This document shows positions 11,976-23,505 of a DNA stretch of 64,000 nt, piece after piece. Both the position numbers and the translations under genes were made by a program. The notes under the pieces were generated by a model. That model was not told the DNA's origin. It saw only the letters and a list, made by a program, of their open reading frames with translations, and ran no database searches. The stretch is from positions 36,573,518 through 36,637,517 of the forward strand of contig NW_024881313.1 in assembly GCF_018691265.1 (NCBI RefSeq), given 5' to 3'. Position 1 is the first letter of the stretch. The number at the start of each line of letters is the position of its first letter. This DNA is from Tyto alba (Eukaryota; Chordata; Aves; Strigiformes; Tytonidae).

Positions 11976-13100
11976 CTAACATCAATTGCTAGAGAACCTG
12001 CTCTTAGGCTTTACAATTTTGATTAAAGATTCAAAAAATATTGGAGCGTTAAAGGAAAAAAAACTCACTACAACTTTACCAAGCGATGCATGGCCGGGCA
12101 CAGCCCCTCTGGGAATACAAGCATATTTAAGAAGAGCTGATCTGCTGTATGCTCTGCATATGTATGAGGTCTTAGGCTCGCTGCCAACAGACACGGGCAG
12201 CAGGTCTGGCTCCTGCCATCGCGGGCAGCTCGGGTGGCTGGCAGGGCTTTGCATGTCCATGTCCAGGAGATGAGGTCCTGAACTGAAGGAGCATCAAGCT
12301 GTGGGTTTACACCTTACACTGGGCTTCTGTTGCATTATGTGTTCAAAAGCGTGTGATTTAGCTGCTAAATACAAGCAACCTAGGCTTTCAGAATAACACA
12401 TGGAGTTTAGTGGATGCACCTCCTGCTCTGCCTGCAGAAGCAGAGCAGCAAGTTGACTCTTTGCCCAAAATCATCCTGTGTGGGGAAGAAAGTGCCTTCC
12501 ACTGGGGTCCTCATCCCCTTCCCTTGGCTCCCATCCCGTGGCCCTGTGCTCCCACAAAGCTTGGTGACCCATTTCTGATTCCCACCTCATTTCTTCTCCC
12601 ACCAGCGCATGGGGACACCCTCCCAGCACACCTGCTGCTCTCTCCTCTGTGCAGCCCAGCCCCACAAGAGCCCCATAGCAAAGGTGGTGAAGGGAGCATG
12701 ACCTGCCCCTTCATTTGCTCTTATACCTCTCTGGGATCACCACTTCCAACCCCTCCATCTCCACCAGCAAGACCTGTCCCAGCCATGTGGCTCCAGCAAC
12801 CTGACTCACTGTTACCCTCTAGTGCTGGACCAGGCTGGCGACAGGCATCTACCCTGGAGAAAGCAGGAGCTGCAGGTGGTACCAGGTTGTCCTCTCTGCT
12901 CCCAGCCAACCCAAATTCAAGTCCTGGCCCCAGCAACTCATCATAAGGTGCTGGATTTCAGCCCCTGGATGGTTTGCTGAGCCACTTGCTCTGCCTCTCG
13001 CACCACAGCTGGGCAGATTTGTCATCCAGCTGTTGGTAGTGTGGGCAAACATTTTAGTTCACTTGATTATGTGTTCGCTCTGGTTTTTTTTTTGTTTGTT
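11976..13100. other. Non-coding DNA with C-rich block
   Basis: From about 12480 to 12950 the plus strand is strikingly C-rich (many 'cccc' and 'ccatcc' strings). This produces a proline/serine-rich 178-codon frame at 12410-12946 and several competing minus-strand frames. The bias explains the open frames, and no domain is visible. At 11990-12060 a short AT-rich, low-repeat stretch precedes the block. Confidence 0.5.
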
Positions 13101-13147
13101 TTTTATTTATTTATTTATTTATTTATTTATTCTTCCTTCCTTCCTTT
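13101..13147. repeat. (TTTA)n and (CTTC)n microsatellite
   Basis: A T-rich leader from 13084 runs into about seven TTTA units (13101-13130), then about four CTTC/TTCC units to 13147. It is a compound simple repeat, probably length-polymorphic. Confidence 0.9.
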
Positions 13148-14589
13148 TTATTTAAGGCTCTCCCTGTCATCTCGAGTTTTGTTCTCCAGACCTTGTTTGT
13201 TGTGGTTTTAGTGGAGGGACCAGTAGCCGGTTTGCCCGTGGAGAAGCTGACAGTGAAATGCCTGTCAGGAACAGTTAGGGAAAACTCGTTCTGTTGGAAA
13301 CTCCTATTTTTATAGGGAAAGCACTGCTGGCAAGAGGGGCTGGAGTTTGCTCCCAGTCTGCACCAGTAAGGGCTTAGACACAGGACAATGGAGAAAATGC
13401 TGAAGCCCTCTTTTGCTTTCCCAACAGTCTCTGAGAATATTGCCACTCATTTCCAAACAGCCAGGATTTTCCCTCTTAGCTGGGAAAGGAGGGGGTTGAA
13501 CATCTTAAGAACAGCCTTTGTGGATAAGGCTGAAGACAGCCCATGGGGGAGGGAGCAGAGTGCTGGGATCTGGCCAGGGTGGAGAGGGGAGCTTGAAAGG
13601 AGGGATGGCTTTCCTGGAGAGGGTGGAGAAAAGGAATCCCTTGCAGCAGTTGAGCTCTAACCCTCCTTCTCCACTGCTTCCAGGGGAGGAGGATTAGCAT
13701 TTTGCCCTGGTAGGGTTTGTCAGTGTTGGGCACTCAGATTAGATGCCTTCTCATTCTATGCTGGCCACAGCCCTGAGTGCCAGTGATTCAACACTGGAAA
13801 CACTAGTAAAGCTACTTTCTTTTTCATGATTTCCCATTTCTTTTCTTTCTTAACAAGTGCCACCAATCCCTTATTTTACACACGTCAACATGGATTATAA
13901 CTTCCTCATCTGAAAAGAATCTAATAGTCACACTGACTGTGGACTCGAAGCTGTGTAAGCAAGAGCTTGCTTTGGCCCCCTTACACATTTGGACCTGTTT
14001 TTCTCATAAGCTTAGCTTGTTTATGGACATGCATGAAATGCAGCTTGTGGATTTCTGTCCTAGTGCATCTTGTTTGACTGTATTTTAACTTCACTGAGTG
14101 TTCCCACTGATAGAATAAACATTGGAATTCATATAAATCATTTACACTTTGAGAACCTGTGATAAAGCATGGCAAAAGTGTCTTGCCTACACCAATGAAC
14201 CGAGAAAAGCAAACATCTTATAAGATAGGTAAGGGGCATTTAGAAACTTTATGGCCAGAAATACCATTTGATCTTTGAGTCTGAGCACTTGTATACACAT
14301 GCCATAAAAATTCACCCACGTATTTCTGCATTGTGTCCAGCAATGCATTCTTGAGTAATGTGTCTGTTCCTGGAAAACATACAGGACACTGTTCAGTTGC
14401 CTAAGTGGAGGTGTATGGGGTTTTTTTGAGATGTTGTGGGAATCTGAAACATCCAAACAGGACTGGTAGGAAATAATGCAGAACTACAGGCTCTCCTCCT
14501 CTTGGAGCAGCTGCTGGAAGGTGGGCAAAATACCCCCAAGACCCTCAAGAGGTGCGAGGCATCTATGTGTGGTCAACAGAGTTGAGCTG
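13148..14589. other. Non-coding DNA, no gene seen
   Basis: Short frames only. The 107-codon minus frame at 13123-13446 partly derives from the microsatellite edge. No repeat family or coding signal is recognised. Confidence 0.5.
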
Positions 14590-15240
14590 CCTGCATGATA
14601 TGAAAGGTAGGGTTCAGCTCACAGATGGAGACACCTAAATTCAAGTGTCTGCAGAATGGCATTCACATGAGCATTGAATGTCTGATTTACAGTTAGTGGA
14701 GATCTTGTCCACCCAGTCAATGGACCCCAGAGAGTGATTCATTTGGTCAGATGGACAACTCTGTTGACTGCATTAGGAGGGACTCAGTTTTCTAAGCATT
14801 GGAACCTTTTGCTATGTGAGATGCTCCAGATTATGCCAGACAGCTGATACCCAGGGTACCTATAGCATCTGCAGTGGCAGACATAACAAAGGACTTAAAG
14901 GAGCCCCAGGTCTGGATGGAATCAAATTCCAGAGAGGTGAAGGTCTCCATAGATCTTTCATCATATCTGCCAGCAGATATGTGTGCAGATACCTAACATA
15001 TCCAAAGAGACCTAGACATGTCTTTTTGGAAACAACACCAAAATTGGAGTTCTTCTCTCCTAACTAGACATTGATAATATAGATAGTCATATCTAATGTG
15101 GCCAATCCTGGCTCCCTTTACCATAGGTGGTAGGAAATGGGCACCCCAAGGGCATGATTCATCTGCTCAATTTTGGATGTCTTCTCTTGGAAGACAGGAA
15201 TTATCCTTTGGTTCTCCTGACCACATAGACTAGATCACTG
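14590..15240. repeat. Possible decayed interspersed repeat, family unknown
   Basis: This stretch has the texture of an old LTR or DNA-transposon remnant. 'gacacctaaattcaagtgtct' (14623-14643) is a partial palindrome. Two similar strings recur, 'agtgattcatttggtcagatgg' near 14735 and 'catgattcatctgctcaat' near 15154. No terminal repeats or open frame were found. I cannot name a family, and the call rests on general resemblance. Confidence 0.2.
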
Positions 15241-16584
15241 TAAGGTCTAAAATGTACATACCAAGACAGGAGTCAGTGCTGGCTTTTCCCTGTAGATACA
15301 GTAACTTAATGAGAAGAATTGCATTTTCAGGAGATACAGAGTCCACCAATTCCTTTGATAGACATTCACTGCAACTGATAATTGTCTCATCTGAATTTGC
15401 CTTATTTGAACTGCTGTCTTCAGTTTATGTCCTGCTTCTCTCCAGTAGATTGAAGGATCCTTTAACATTGCAGTGAGTCATATATTCTGATCATCCCATT
15501 GATAAAATAAAGAGCTGAAGCTGCTCAAGGCCTTGCAAGATTGCTTAAAATTCTTAAGAACTGAGATAACACGTGGTTGAATGCAGTTTCTGTCAATGAG
15601 GACCAATGGAGCAAATTATTAAGTAATTCTGTGTAACAAAATAACTGAATAACATCATTGTGATATAGCCATCTATGACAAATCAAAGCAAAGATATGTG
15701 CAAGCCACTTACGAATGGAAGAGTTTATATCAAAGTGTGTATGTGCAAAGAGAGTCAGAAAGACCAGAAAACTGGAGAAAGAATGCCCAATGGATATAAC
15801 CACAGGAATGTTGTTAGTTATCTGAAAAATGGATTGGAGCTGTGAACTCAGAAACAGGTTTCAGTTCTTTTCCACCATTTCTAGAGAAAAAAAAGGACTT
15901 TCCCAATGATCAGGATTGCACTGCAGAGATCTTGATCCTACAATAATTTCTCCTGGTGGAAGCAACTCTGAATTTTGACAGAAGCTTCAGTGTAACCCAG
16001 AACAGATGCCTTTCTTGAGGCGTTCTGACTGTGTTCTTCAGAATACCTTCTTTTATCCCAGGTTTTGGAATGGGATGTTGGGTTTTCTCTGCCTCTCCCT
16101 TTGAAACAGCACAACAGCTTAGAAGAAGTAATGGGAAAAGTTCAGAGGAGGGAGGGCTGAATGTAATTGTGTGGTTAGCAGATGGTCTCATCTCCTTTGG
16201 AATGGGTCCTAACACCATGACTAACTTCACTGGTCATGATCTTGGCCTTGTAATCCACAGGAGAGATGCTAAGAAGATAGGCTTATGGGACACATGAAGT
16301 CGGTTGGATTCAAGACTAAGTGAGAGAGAAGTCCCTTAAATCTGGGTATTGCATATCAAGCAAGAGAAAAACTTGAACGACAACCCAGAAAAGAGTGCTA
16401 AGGCACTCCATACTGACTATCTCCAAGTGTGTCTGATCCCAGATGGAGCCTCTGCACATGGCTACCATTTCTTTCATCACTCTCACTGCAGGTAGTGTAA
16501 AAGAGGAGGTGGATGCTATTCCAGATGTTGTGAACATGGTGAGCAGACCTGTGTTATGAACTCTTGTTATGACTGTGTGCACTG
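15241..16584. other. Non-coding DNA, no gene seen
   Basis: Open frames on both strands reach about 106 codons (15910-16230 minus, 16031-16297 plus) and overlap. They have no domain and no plausible splice structure. An A8 run sits near 15887. Confidence 0.5.
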
Positions 16585-16675
16585 GAAAGGCACATGGAGT
16601 CACTGAGCCTCGGTTTCTCCATCTGCACAGTGGAGCTGATAGGACAAATCTACTGAGTATCTCCTGAGCTGTGTA
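16585..16675 (+). repeat. MIR fragment
   Basis: 'gagcctcggtttctccatctgcac' followed by 'agtggagctgataggac' matches the MIR 3' half, where 'cctcagtttcctcatctgtaaaatgggg' precedes an ATAATA-rich stretch. The tail after 16640 is strongly diverged. Confidence 0.5.
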
Positions 16676-16689
16676 ACTCTATCTGGCCT

Positions 16690-16752
16690 AACTCAGATTC
16701 TTTGATGGTGTAAATCAATTCTCATGGTGCTTATTGACAGGGATTCTGGCCT
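16690..16752. repeat. Fragment of palindromic interspersed repeat
   Basis: 'aactcagattctttgatggt' then 'gtaaatcaattctcatggtg' then 'cttattgacagg' resembles the antisense arm of the archosaur/turtle family (GGATCTGGCC...GTGTAAATCA...AGCTCCATTGACTTC). It directly follows the MIR fragment, so the two may be nested or adjacent insertions. Confidence 0.4.
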
Positions 16753-18214
16753 GGAGCTTGCGAAGCAGCCAGAGATTCACATGCAACATGTGAATTCCAT
16801 CTCTGGGGCAAACCCTACTGCCAAATCTGGGAGCAAGAGAGGGATTTCCTTGCTAGAAACATCAGTGTTACCCTGGGGAGTGAAAAAGAAAAGATGATCA
16901 CATGCCGTCCTCTTTCCAGGCAGAGTTTAGCTGAATTTTAAACAGCTTCACTCAAACCTCCCCTCATGACAGCAAATGTCTCCTGTAAAGTATGTAATTT
17001 GTGCCTGCAGGCTTGTGTCACCCAGGTCGCATGCAGACGTGTACTCCCTGCTGTTTCCTTCTCTGCTTTGAAAGGATGCAGTTTCGGCGTCGCCTGGCAT
17101 CCCAATGAGGTGCCTGCAGAGCTGGGGCCTCGTTGGAGCGTGCGTGGGCTGGTGGGCTTTGGGGAGGTACGAATGTCCCCTCCGCTGTAGTGGCCACCTC
17201 TATGCACGGCTCCCTGCGTCCAGCTCAGCGCACTGCTGGGACTGAATCGCCTCCCTCGTCCCAGTCGCCAGTTGTTAGAGGCTGTGAGCCCACGGGGATT
17301 TTCTCCATAGGGAGATTTCTTGCTGCTTCTTAGGCAGATATCCCTGTTTTTGGCCTTGGGCTTGTATTGTTCCCAGCTGATAGACTGCTTCTCGCTCCCT
17401 CCGCATCGCTGTTTGCAACACAGATGGTGCTCGCAGCACCGTGCTTTCCCAGCCTGAACTTTCAGCAGTCTGTTTAACTAGAAAGCTGACGTTGCTGGTC
17501 ACTCTGCATCCTACAAACCCAACCAGTGCTGGAAGGGAGCTGCGAGACTCTTGGGAAGCCCTTGGCTCATCTGTGTCGTGACCTATGATGAGAGGTGCTT
17601 TGCAGGTCTTCAAGGCGGTGTTGGCCACACAATGACAGCGTCAGGGTGGGCAGCTGCAATGCTCACAGTCCTGTGCATGACCTGATTCAACACAGCGTTA
17701 TGCAAGTGCTTCTTCTGTTGGAATTATTTATGTGTAAATACCGAAAAAAGCCCTGATCATACTAGGACTCAACTATTTTGACTTCCCTTATAGTGAAACC
17801 TTGGCAAGGTTAAATAACCTCGCGGCACTATCCAACCAAACGAGTGCTAAACAAGTGCTTCATCATTTTGGGAAATGAAACTTGAGCTTTTCCAGCGTGC
17901 CAGCCCAGCAGATGTCTTCTGAAGCTTGTTTGTAAATGAAGTGGGTGCATGGCTCTCCTGGAGGTCAGGGAGACATGCCTGTGAAAGTGCTCTGATGAAT
18001 GAGAGTCGTGAACCACCGGTGGCCCTCAGCCCTGCATGATCCTATGAGGCAACTCAGTTCCTTACTGTATTTCAAAGACAACAGTGGATGAAAGGCACTG
18101 TGGTAGACTCTAGACACTTGTGCCAGGGTTAAAGCCCCATTTACCAATCAAGAAAAATGAAATTTTACACCTTTTGGAAAACACTTCAATATCTGCTTGT
18201 GATAAGTGCTATAA
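16753..18214. other. Non-coding DNA, no gene seen
   Basis: A moderately GC-rich patch at 17000-17620 yields competing frames on both strands, with a maximum of 117 codons (17275-17628 minus). None has a recognisable domain. Scattered CpGs (for example 'gtttcggcgtcgcctgg' near 17082) do not form an island. Confidence 0.5.
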
Positions 18215-18460
18215 AGAAGCCGAATATTGTTATTATTATTTATTCCAATGTCAGAAATGTGTCCACACCTAGAAGTAGATGTTTGCCACCACAGAGACCT
18301 TACAATTCCATCAGCCAAATGATGGCAGAAGGGGAGTATCTATGCCTCTCTAGACATACAGTGTGCACCTGAGGGAGGTTAAGTGACTCACTCAAGGCTA
18401 CGCAGCAATATGTGGAAGAGGTGGGACTGATTTCAGTACCACATGGCTTGAGGCTGCACC
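18215..18460 (-). repeat. MIR/L3-like ancient retroposon
   Basis: The order on the plus strand is an ATT-rich stretch, 'gagaccttacaattccatca', 'aatgatggcagaaggggag', then 'gaggttaagtgactcactca' and 'aggctacgcagca'. It corresponds to an antisense element with a 'gagcttacaatcta'-like block, a 'ggcagaaggggag'-like block and the MIR-type GAGGTTAAGTGACTTGCCCAAGGTCACACAGC core. Such chimeric elements are common in birds and turtles. Boundaries are approximate. Confidence 0.55.
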
Positions 18461-19589
18461 TTCAGTAAAGATCAGGTTAGCAGAGCAAAGCAGTCATTAC
18501 AGAGGGGGGTCCTGGTCCCTCCTGGTCTCCATGCAGAACTATGGTCATGTTGGGCAGTGAGCCTGTAGCAAGTGAGCTTCCTTCTGTATTACTCATAACA
18601 ACATTCTGTTGCTTCTTCAGCCCACTCATAAGCACAGCTATTGAATCCCTGCTGGGATCCAGCACATTCATATAAATAGCTGGGATAGAGCAAAAGCTTC
18701 CCCTAAAATATTTTTTTTGTTGCCTGAAAACTGGGTTCTTCTATACCCTTGTCTTTTAGGTGAAATGTACACTTTATACTTTTGTTGGAAAACAAAAAAG
18801 ACATTTCAGTTTGAAAGCCTGAAACTAGGTGAGGGCCATTGGACTTGCCTAGCCAGGTGGTGTGTGAACACAAGAAGAACCAGGTCCCCATCAGATCGAA
18901 TGCCTGTCCTTAATTAGACACGCTTTAATCTCTGGTGATTAAGTAAATTAGTGTTCAGCAGGAACAGCAAAGGTGCTCAGCACCTTGGTGAGTCATCTCC
19001 TTGGTGGCTCCATTGTCAGTGCCAGCCTGAGGATGGGAGGAGCAGATGCAGTCCTCAGAGGCAGCACCAAAGCAAGCTGATGGAGCAGTCTAGAAAAGCT
19101 AGTCTTGTTGAGGGTTTGGTCAGAGATCAAGGGAGGACCTCAATTTTCAGACACGTCAACCTCATGCTTTCTGTGAAGGGAAATGAAAATAAGTTTCATG
19201 CCCCAGGACTGTGCTCTGCAGTCCCATCACCGAACTCAGGTTCCCTGAACCTTGCAGATTCCCTGATGGGTCTGCTCCTTCTCCCACTGAAGACCTTTGG
19301 CATCAGCTCAACTGAGAACAGACCTAGATTTGTAAGGAGAAACCAAGGTAGGCTTTTTGGGGGGATGAAGTATTTTTCGCAGAGATTTTTTTTCAAGCAA
19401 TTTGCATTTTGTTATTTCATTGCTGAGACTGTGCTTTAAAAACAGACCGATGAGCTAAGCAGGGATCTCCTTTGCAGTGCTTTCTTCTATTCCTCTTCTA
19501 TCCCACTTTGTGCCACAGATCTGCTCCTCAATGGGTACCATTAATAAATAAATGCTTCCTTTGTCCCCTCCTCTTTCAAACCAACCCAA
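18461..19589. other. Non-coding DNA, no gene seen
   Basis: The longest frame is 162 codons (18951-19439 plus). It uses no recognisable motif and is opposed by a minus-strand frame. An 8-base T run lies near 18712. Confidence 0.45.
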
Positions 19590-19890
19590 GGGAACGAGAT
19601 AGCACTTTAACAAGTCATTATCAAAGTGATGGTAAATATAAACCCTTGATGGAGAGCTGTGGTTTAGGAACAGATTGCCCAATTTTCTTAGAGCGATGGA
19701 GACGTGCGTGTCATTAATAAAACATCTTGTTATATGGTTTTTAATTATTTTTCTCATCTCAGTTAAGATCGTTACCTCTGCTTACATGAAAAAGCAGATA
19801 ACTTGATGAAGGTTCTTGTAATAAGCATTGTTGGAGCCATCATCTGCCAGAGTATCTTGGTAATTAATGGTTTGTTTAAATTCCAGTGCA
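19590..19890. promoter_or_regulatory. Candidate conserved non-coding element
   Basis: AT-rich, non-repetitive sequence with homeodomain-like cores: 'tgtcattaataaaacatctt', 'gtttttaattatttttctca' and 'ttggtaattaatggtttgtt'. The composition recalls deeply conserved enhancers near developmental genes. I cannot run an alignment, so conservation is assumed from appearance only. Confidence 0.3.
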
Positions 19891-22799
19891 TAATTGTCTT
19901 TGCATTCTTGACTCTGACTGTTGCTTAGATCCTAATGGGACATTTGTAGAGAAAACAGGAGGGCAGTGGGAGTTTAATTCATCACAAATGCTCATCAGCC
20001 AGGTGTGCTTCAGTGGTGTCACATCCCAATGGTGCCACTTTGAGAATGGCTGTCACCATACGGGAAAACGGCATCTCTTTGCTGGGCATCTGGGCTGGTA
20101 TTTTCTAGCAATTTTCAGTGCCTAATGTTGACATGTGGATTTATGAATAAGATTAAACACCTTATGAGCTAAGATCACTGGGATTTTTTTCTGTTGGTTC
20201 CTCTGAGCTCTGAGCACCATCTTGTGTGATGGCACAAGGTGTCTGTACAAGAAGGACTGGGAGATCCGATACTACTAAATCTTTTCTGGACCAACTGGTA
20301 TCTTACCCTTCCAGCTCTCAGCCCAGCTAGGTCTGGGCCCCAAACAACTGCATTCACTGGGCTCTTTCCCCTCTACAGAGTGGCAGGAGAAATCCCTTCT
20401 CCCTGTCCTTGCTGCAGCCCCTGCAGCTTATTTGTTCTTCTGTCTCTCCTGATTTCATTGTGAGACCTGAATCACCTGGTTGTTGTGTTCCCCACCCCCA
20501 AACTCAGTGCTGCTTCTGATGCTCAGTGAAGTAAATAAGTGCAGACATAATAAAGGGCTTCTGAGCCTTGTAAATATGGAAGAAATTTTGAAAACATGAT
20601 CTAGGCACAGCTCTGAAATCCTCAGAAAACATAAAAAGAAGTATTCTGTTAAAAAAACAAAATCAAAAATTATTGTGACATATATCTCAGTAGATGCAAA
20701 TTCTGAGGAGATGAAGGGACCAAGGGGTCTGCTCACACTGCTTCGAAGCCAATGGGTCATGGCATTAGCTTCATTGGAACTGTCACTTTGCAACCAGTAA
20801 AGCATTTAGTAAAATTGCAATTTGACAAATCCTAAAGTGCAAAGCTAATTTTGGTCAATGACATCCCTCTGAGATTGGTAGATGAGTGCACATTGTCACT
20901 GAAGAGGTTAACACTGTCAGAGCCCGTTAAAGGAATAGAAACATCACTGAAAACATCACCCCCTCCATGCTTTGAGAATAAACAGTGAGAAATTCCTCCT
21001 TGGAGGGTGTCTGTCTGTGCCACAGGAGGCAATGACTAGAGCTGTGATCTCAAACAGTAAATAGAGGTTTTTATACCTCAGTGACTTTATGACCCATAAT
21101 AGCTTTCATGGTTCTCTGCTCTAATCAGATCTCGTGCTTCAGGACAGAAAGCATCCTGGCATCGGGGAGGAATCAGTCCTCCATGCACCACAGATGCCCA
21201 CAGGTGACTAATGACAAGGTGCATAGTGCAAAAGTCCCCTCTGAAACACCCACTGTCAATGCCTGCTGGTACCATTTTTCAGTCAAAATGTTGAGTAGCT
21301 GCTCAACAAGATGACAAGTGAGCAGCTCATAATCATATTGTTGATTATTTTTGGGAAGCCCCCTGTTACTGTGGTGACAGCCTAGAAGGATAGAGCATGC
21401 AGTGTTAGGTGCCTTCGGGAACTTTAGTTTGTGGAAACGTGCTGTGTTCCCAGCTCCCCTGGCATCAGCTGGAAGGTTTGCTGCCTTCCAGCTGTGGCAC
21501 TGAGCCAGTGGAGCAGCACGAAATGATTACGAGCAGTGATAGGGAAAAGGGAGAGCAGTCCCCTAGGCCTGGCTGACTGATGGTGACCATGGGTGAATGT
21601 CTCACCTGTCAGGATGAAGGCTTGCAAAATATCTGACTTGTCTGAGTTGCTTTAACCAGCTTCTTGTGGATGTTCCCAGGGAAATTGAAGCTCCAGATGC
21701 ATTGGGATAGTGGGAACCCAGGGAGGTTCTCTCTTCCCAAGGTCTTATCCTTTGACAGATCATCAAGCAAGAATCCTTTTTCAAATTATCATGGGTGGGA
21801 GTCAGCTTGCAGAATAAGGCTTAAATTTAGCTGCTTTTGTGTAGATATCTTCATGTGAGCCACGTGCCTAAGCCTCCATGTACAGGAGGAACTCGGTTGC
21901 CTGAACCTGGTGTTTATAACTGTATCATGGATCCTGGACCTTTAGCTTGGACCAGAGGGTCTGGAAAGTGGTGAAAGACACTTGGTGCAAGACAAACCTG
22001 AGCAGCATGGCTGGAACCGTGCTGGTTTCTGCCAAAAGGGTGAGAAACAGCAGCAGCCCTCTCCCTCTCTCTCCCTTTCAAGCACCCATGGCTTTTCTCT
22101 TGTGTTAACTGTCATCCTCCTCCTGTTTCTGCAAACGTTGTAATTCGAAAATAGAAAAAGGAGAAGAATGAAACAAAACAACTGCTTAAAAAGCTCTGTA
22201 AAAAAAAAGGGGAACCTAAGATATAATTATGCCTCTTGGATGATATTTTCCCCCGATAATACTGGAAAAATGCTAAACATGTTCATGTGATGTTCTAGTG
22301 TGCAAGTATCTGTAGCACGTCTCCCTTCTGCTTGCTCTCTTCCTCCCTCTCTCTCTTGCTCTCTGTTTCAGGAACTGCCAACATTTAATGTAGATAGAGA
22401 CAGCTCAGATGTGAACCTGCAGCACTGACATGCTCAGATTTCGGGATCAGTCCATAAAACCCACAGAGCACACACTCATGGCATTTGACCCCTGGAAAAA
22501 AAATTACATTTTGAACCCTTTTTCCTCCATAATTTGGGTATCTGGCTCATTTCTGGGTACCTTTGAAGGAACAGAAGAATTAAAGGGATTGGTGATGTTG
22601 GGCCACCCCTGCTCTCATCACAGCCCCATTTTCCCATGAAAGAAGGCAAGTGCTAGGGGCTTGCTGAGCAAGACAGGAGCTGTTCCCCCGTGGGCTGGTG
22701 GATGGATGCAAGTGATGACAGCGATGCACCAAACCGGCAGTTGAATTCGGGGGACAGGGCACCACGGTTTAAGTGAGGTCTAAGCAAAATATAAAGGCT
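19891..22799. other. Non-coding DNA, no gene seen
   Basis: Ordinary sequence with frames up to 116 codons (20455-20805 minus) and no domains. A CT-rich simple tract lies at about 22055-22080, with another at 22325-22365. An A9 run is at about 22200. Confidence 0.5.
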
Positions 22800-23010
22800 A
22801 GAGGCTTTTGCAGCTCAATGGCATGAGAACTAACAAATAATTCCCCTCCCGGCTACTTTTGATCCTGCTCTCATTCCCCACCTGATCAAGTCCTGCTGCT
22901 AATTGCGCCATCAAAGCTCTGCAGGAATTTCCGTCTGACTTCGTACGGAGGCTTCTCCTGACACACTCCTGTGGCTAGAGGATCCCGAGCTTAATTTATT
23001 CACTGTTTTC
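22800..23010. promoter_or_regulatory. Candidate conserved non-coding element
   Basis: Non-repetitive, mixed-GC stretch with 'ctgctaattgcgccatcaaa', 'ttccgtctgacttcgtacgg' and 'ccgagcttaatttattcac'. It keeps CpGs in an otherwise CpG-poor neighbourhood. Function is inferred from texture only. Confidence 0.25.
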
Positions 23011-23447
23011 AGACTCAGGTCCACATAAGAACCTGTGCTTTCCCTCTCACCTCTCCCCTGAGGTTTGTAGTAGCTGAAATACAAACCCTGCAGCAGATCA
23101 CCATGTTTTGCACTAATTTAATGCGAAGCTTCAGATACTTAAACAGTTCTGCAGTCTTTGAGCACAAAAGTGGCCTTTTTTCCCTTTGCTTCCATCCCCT
23201 CTGTTATTCAAACACTGTTCCAAAAAATTTGAGGAATGAGCCATGTTGCTTATTTATTTCTGGCACATTTCGTATTTTTAAGAGCAGTTTTTTTCCACCA
23301 TGTTACAGGAAGGCTCAGTGCTGGGCATGGTCCTTAGCAGGCTCTTGAAAACCCAACCTGGATATAACACTAGTAAGAAAACCTGAAAGCAAATTTGTGT
23401 CCCAAAGCCCAGAGTTTGACTGTTGGATGTTTGTACGTCTCAGCACT

Positions 23448-23505
23448 GGGGACCTGATCGCAGCTCTGATGCTGCCTTGTGGAGTGCGACCTCGGCAAAG
23501 CAGGC
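23448..23505 (+). repeat. Possible MIR core fragment
   Basis: 'gatcgcagctctgatgctgc' then 'cttgtggagtgcgacctcgg' and 'caaagca' follows the MIR pattern CCCAGCTCTGCCACTT...TGTGACCTTGGGCAAGT. It is about 60 bases and diverged. Confidence 0.35.

Noticed and set aside
12410..12946. 178-codon proline-rich plus-strand frame
   Set aside because: Explained by the C-rich base bias of the plus strand here. No domain, no splice structure, competing minus frames.
20694..20701. POU octamer ATGCAAAT
   Set aside because: About two octamers are expected by chance on both strands of this window; the surroundings show nothing else notable.
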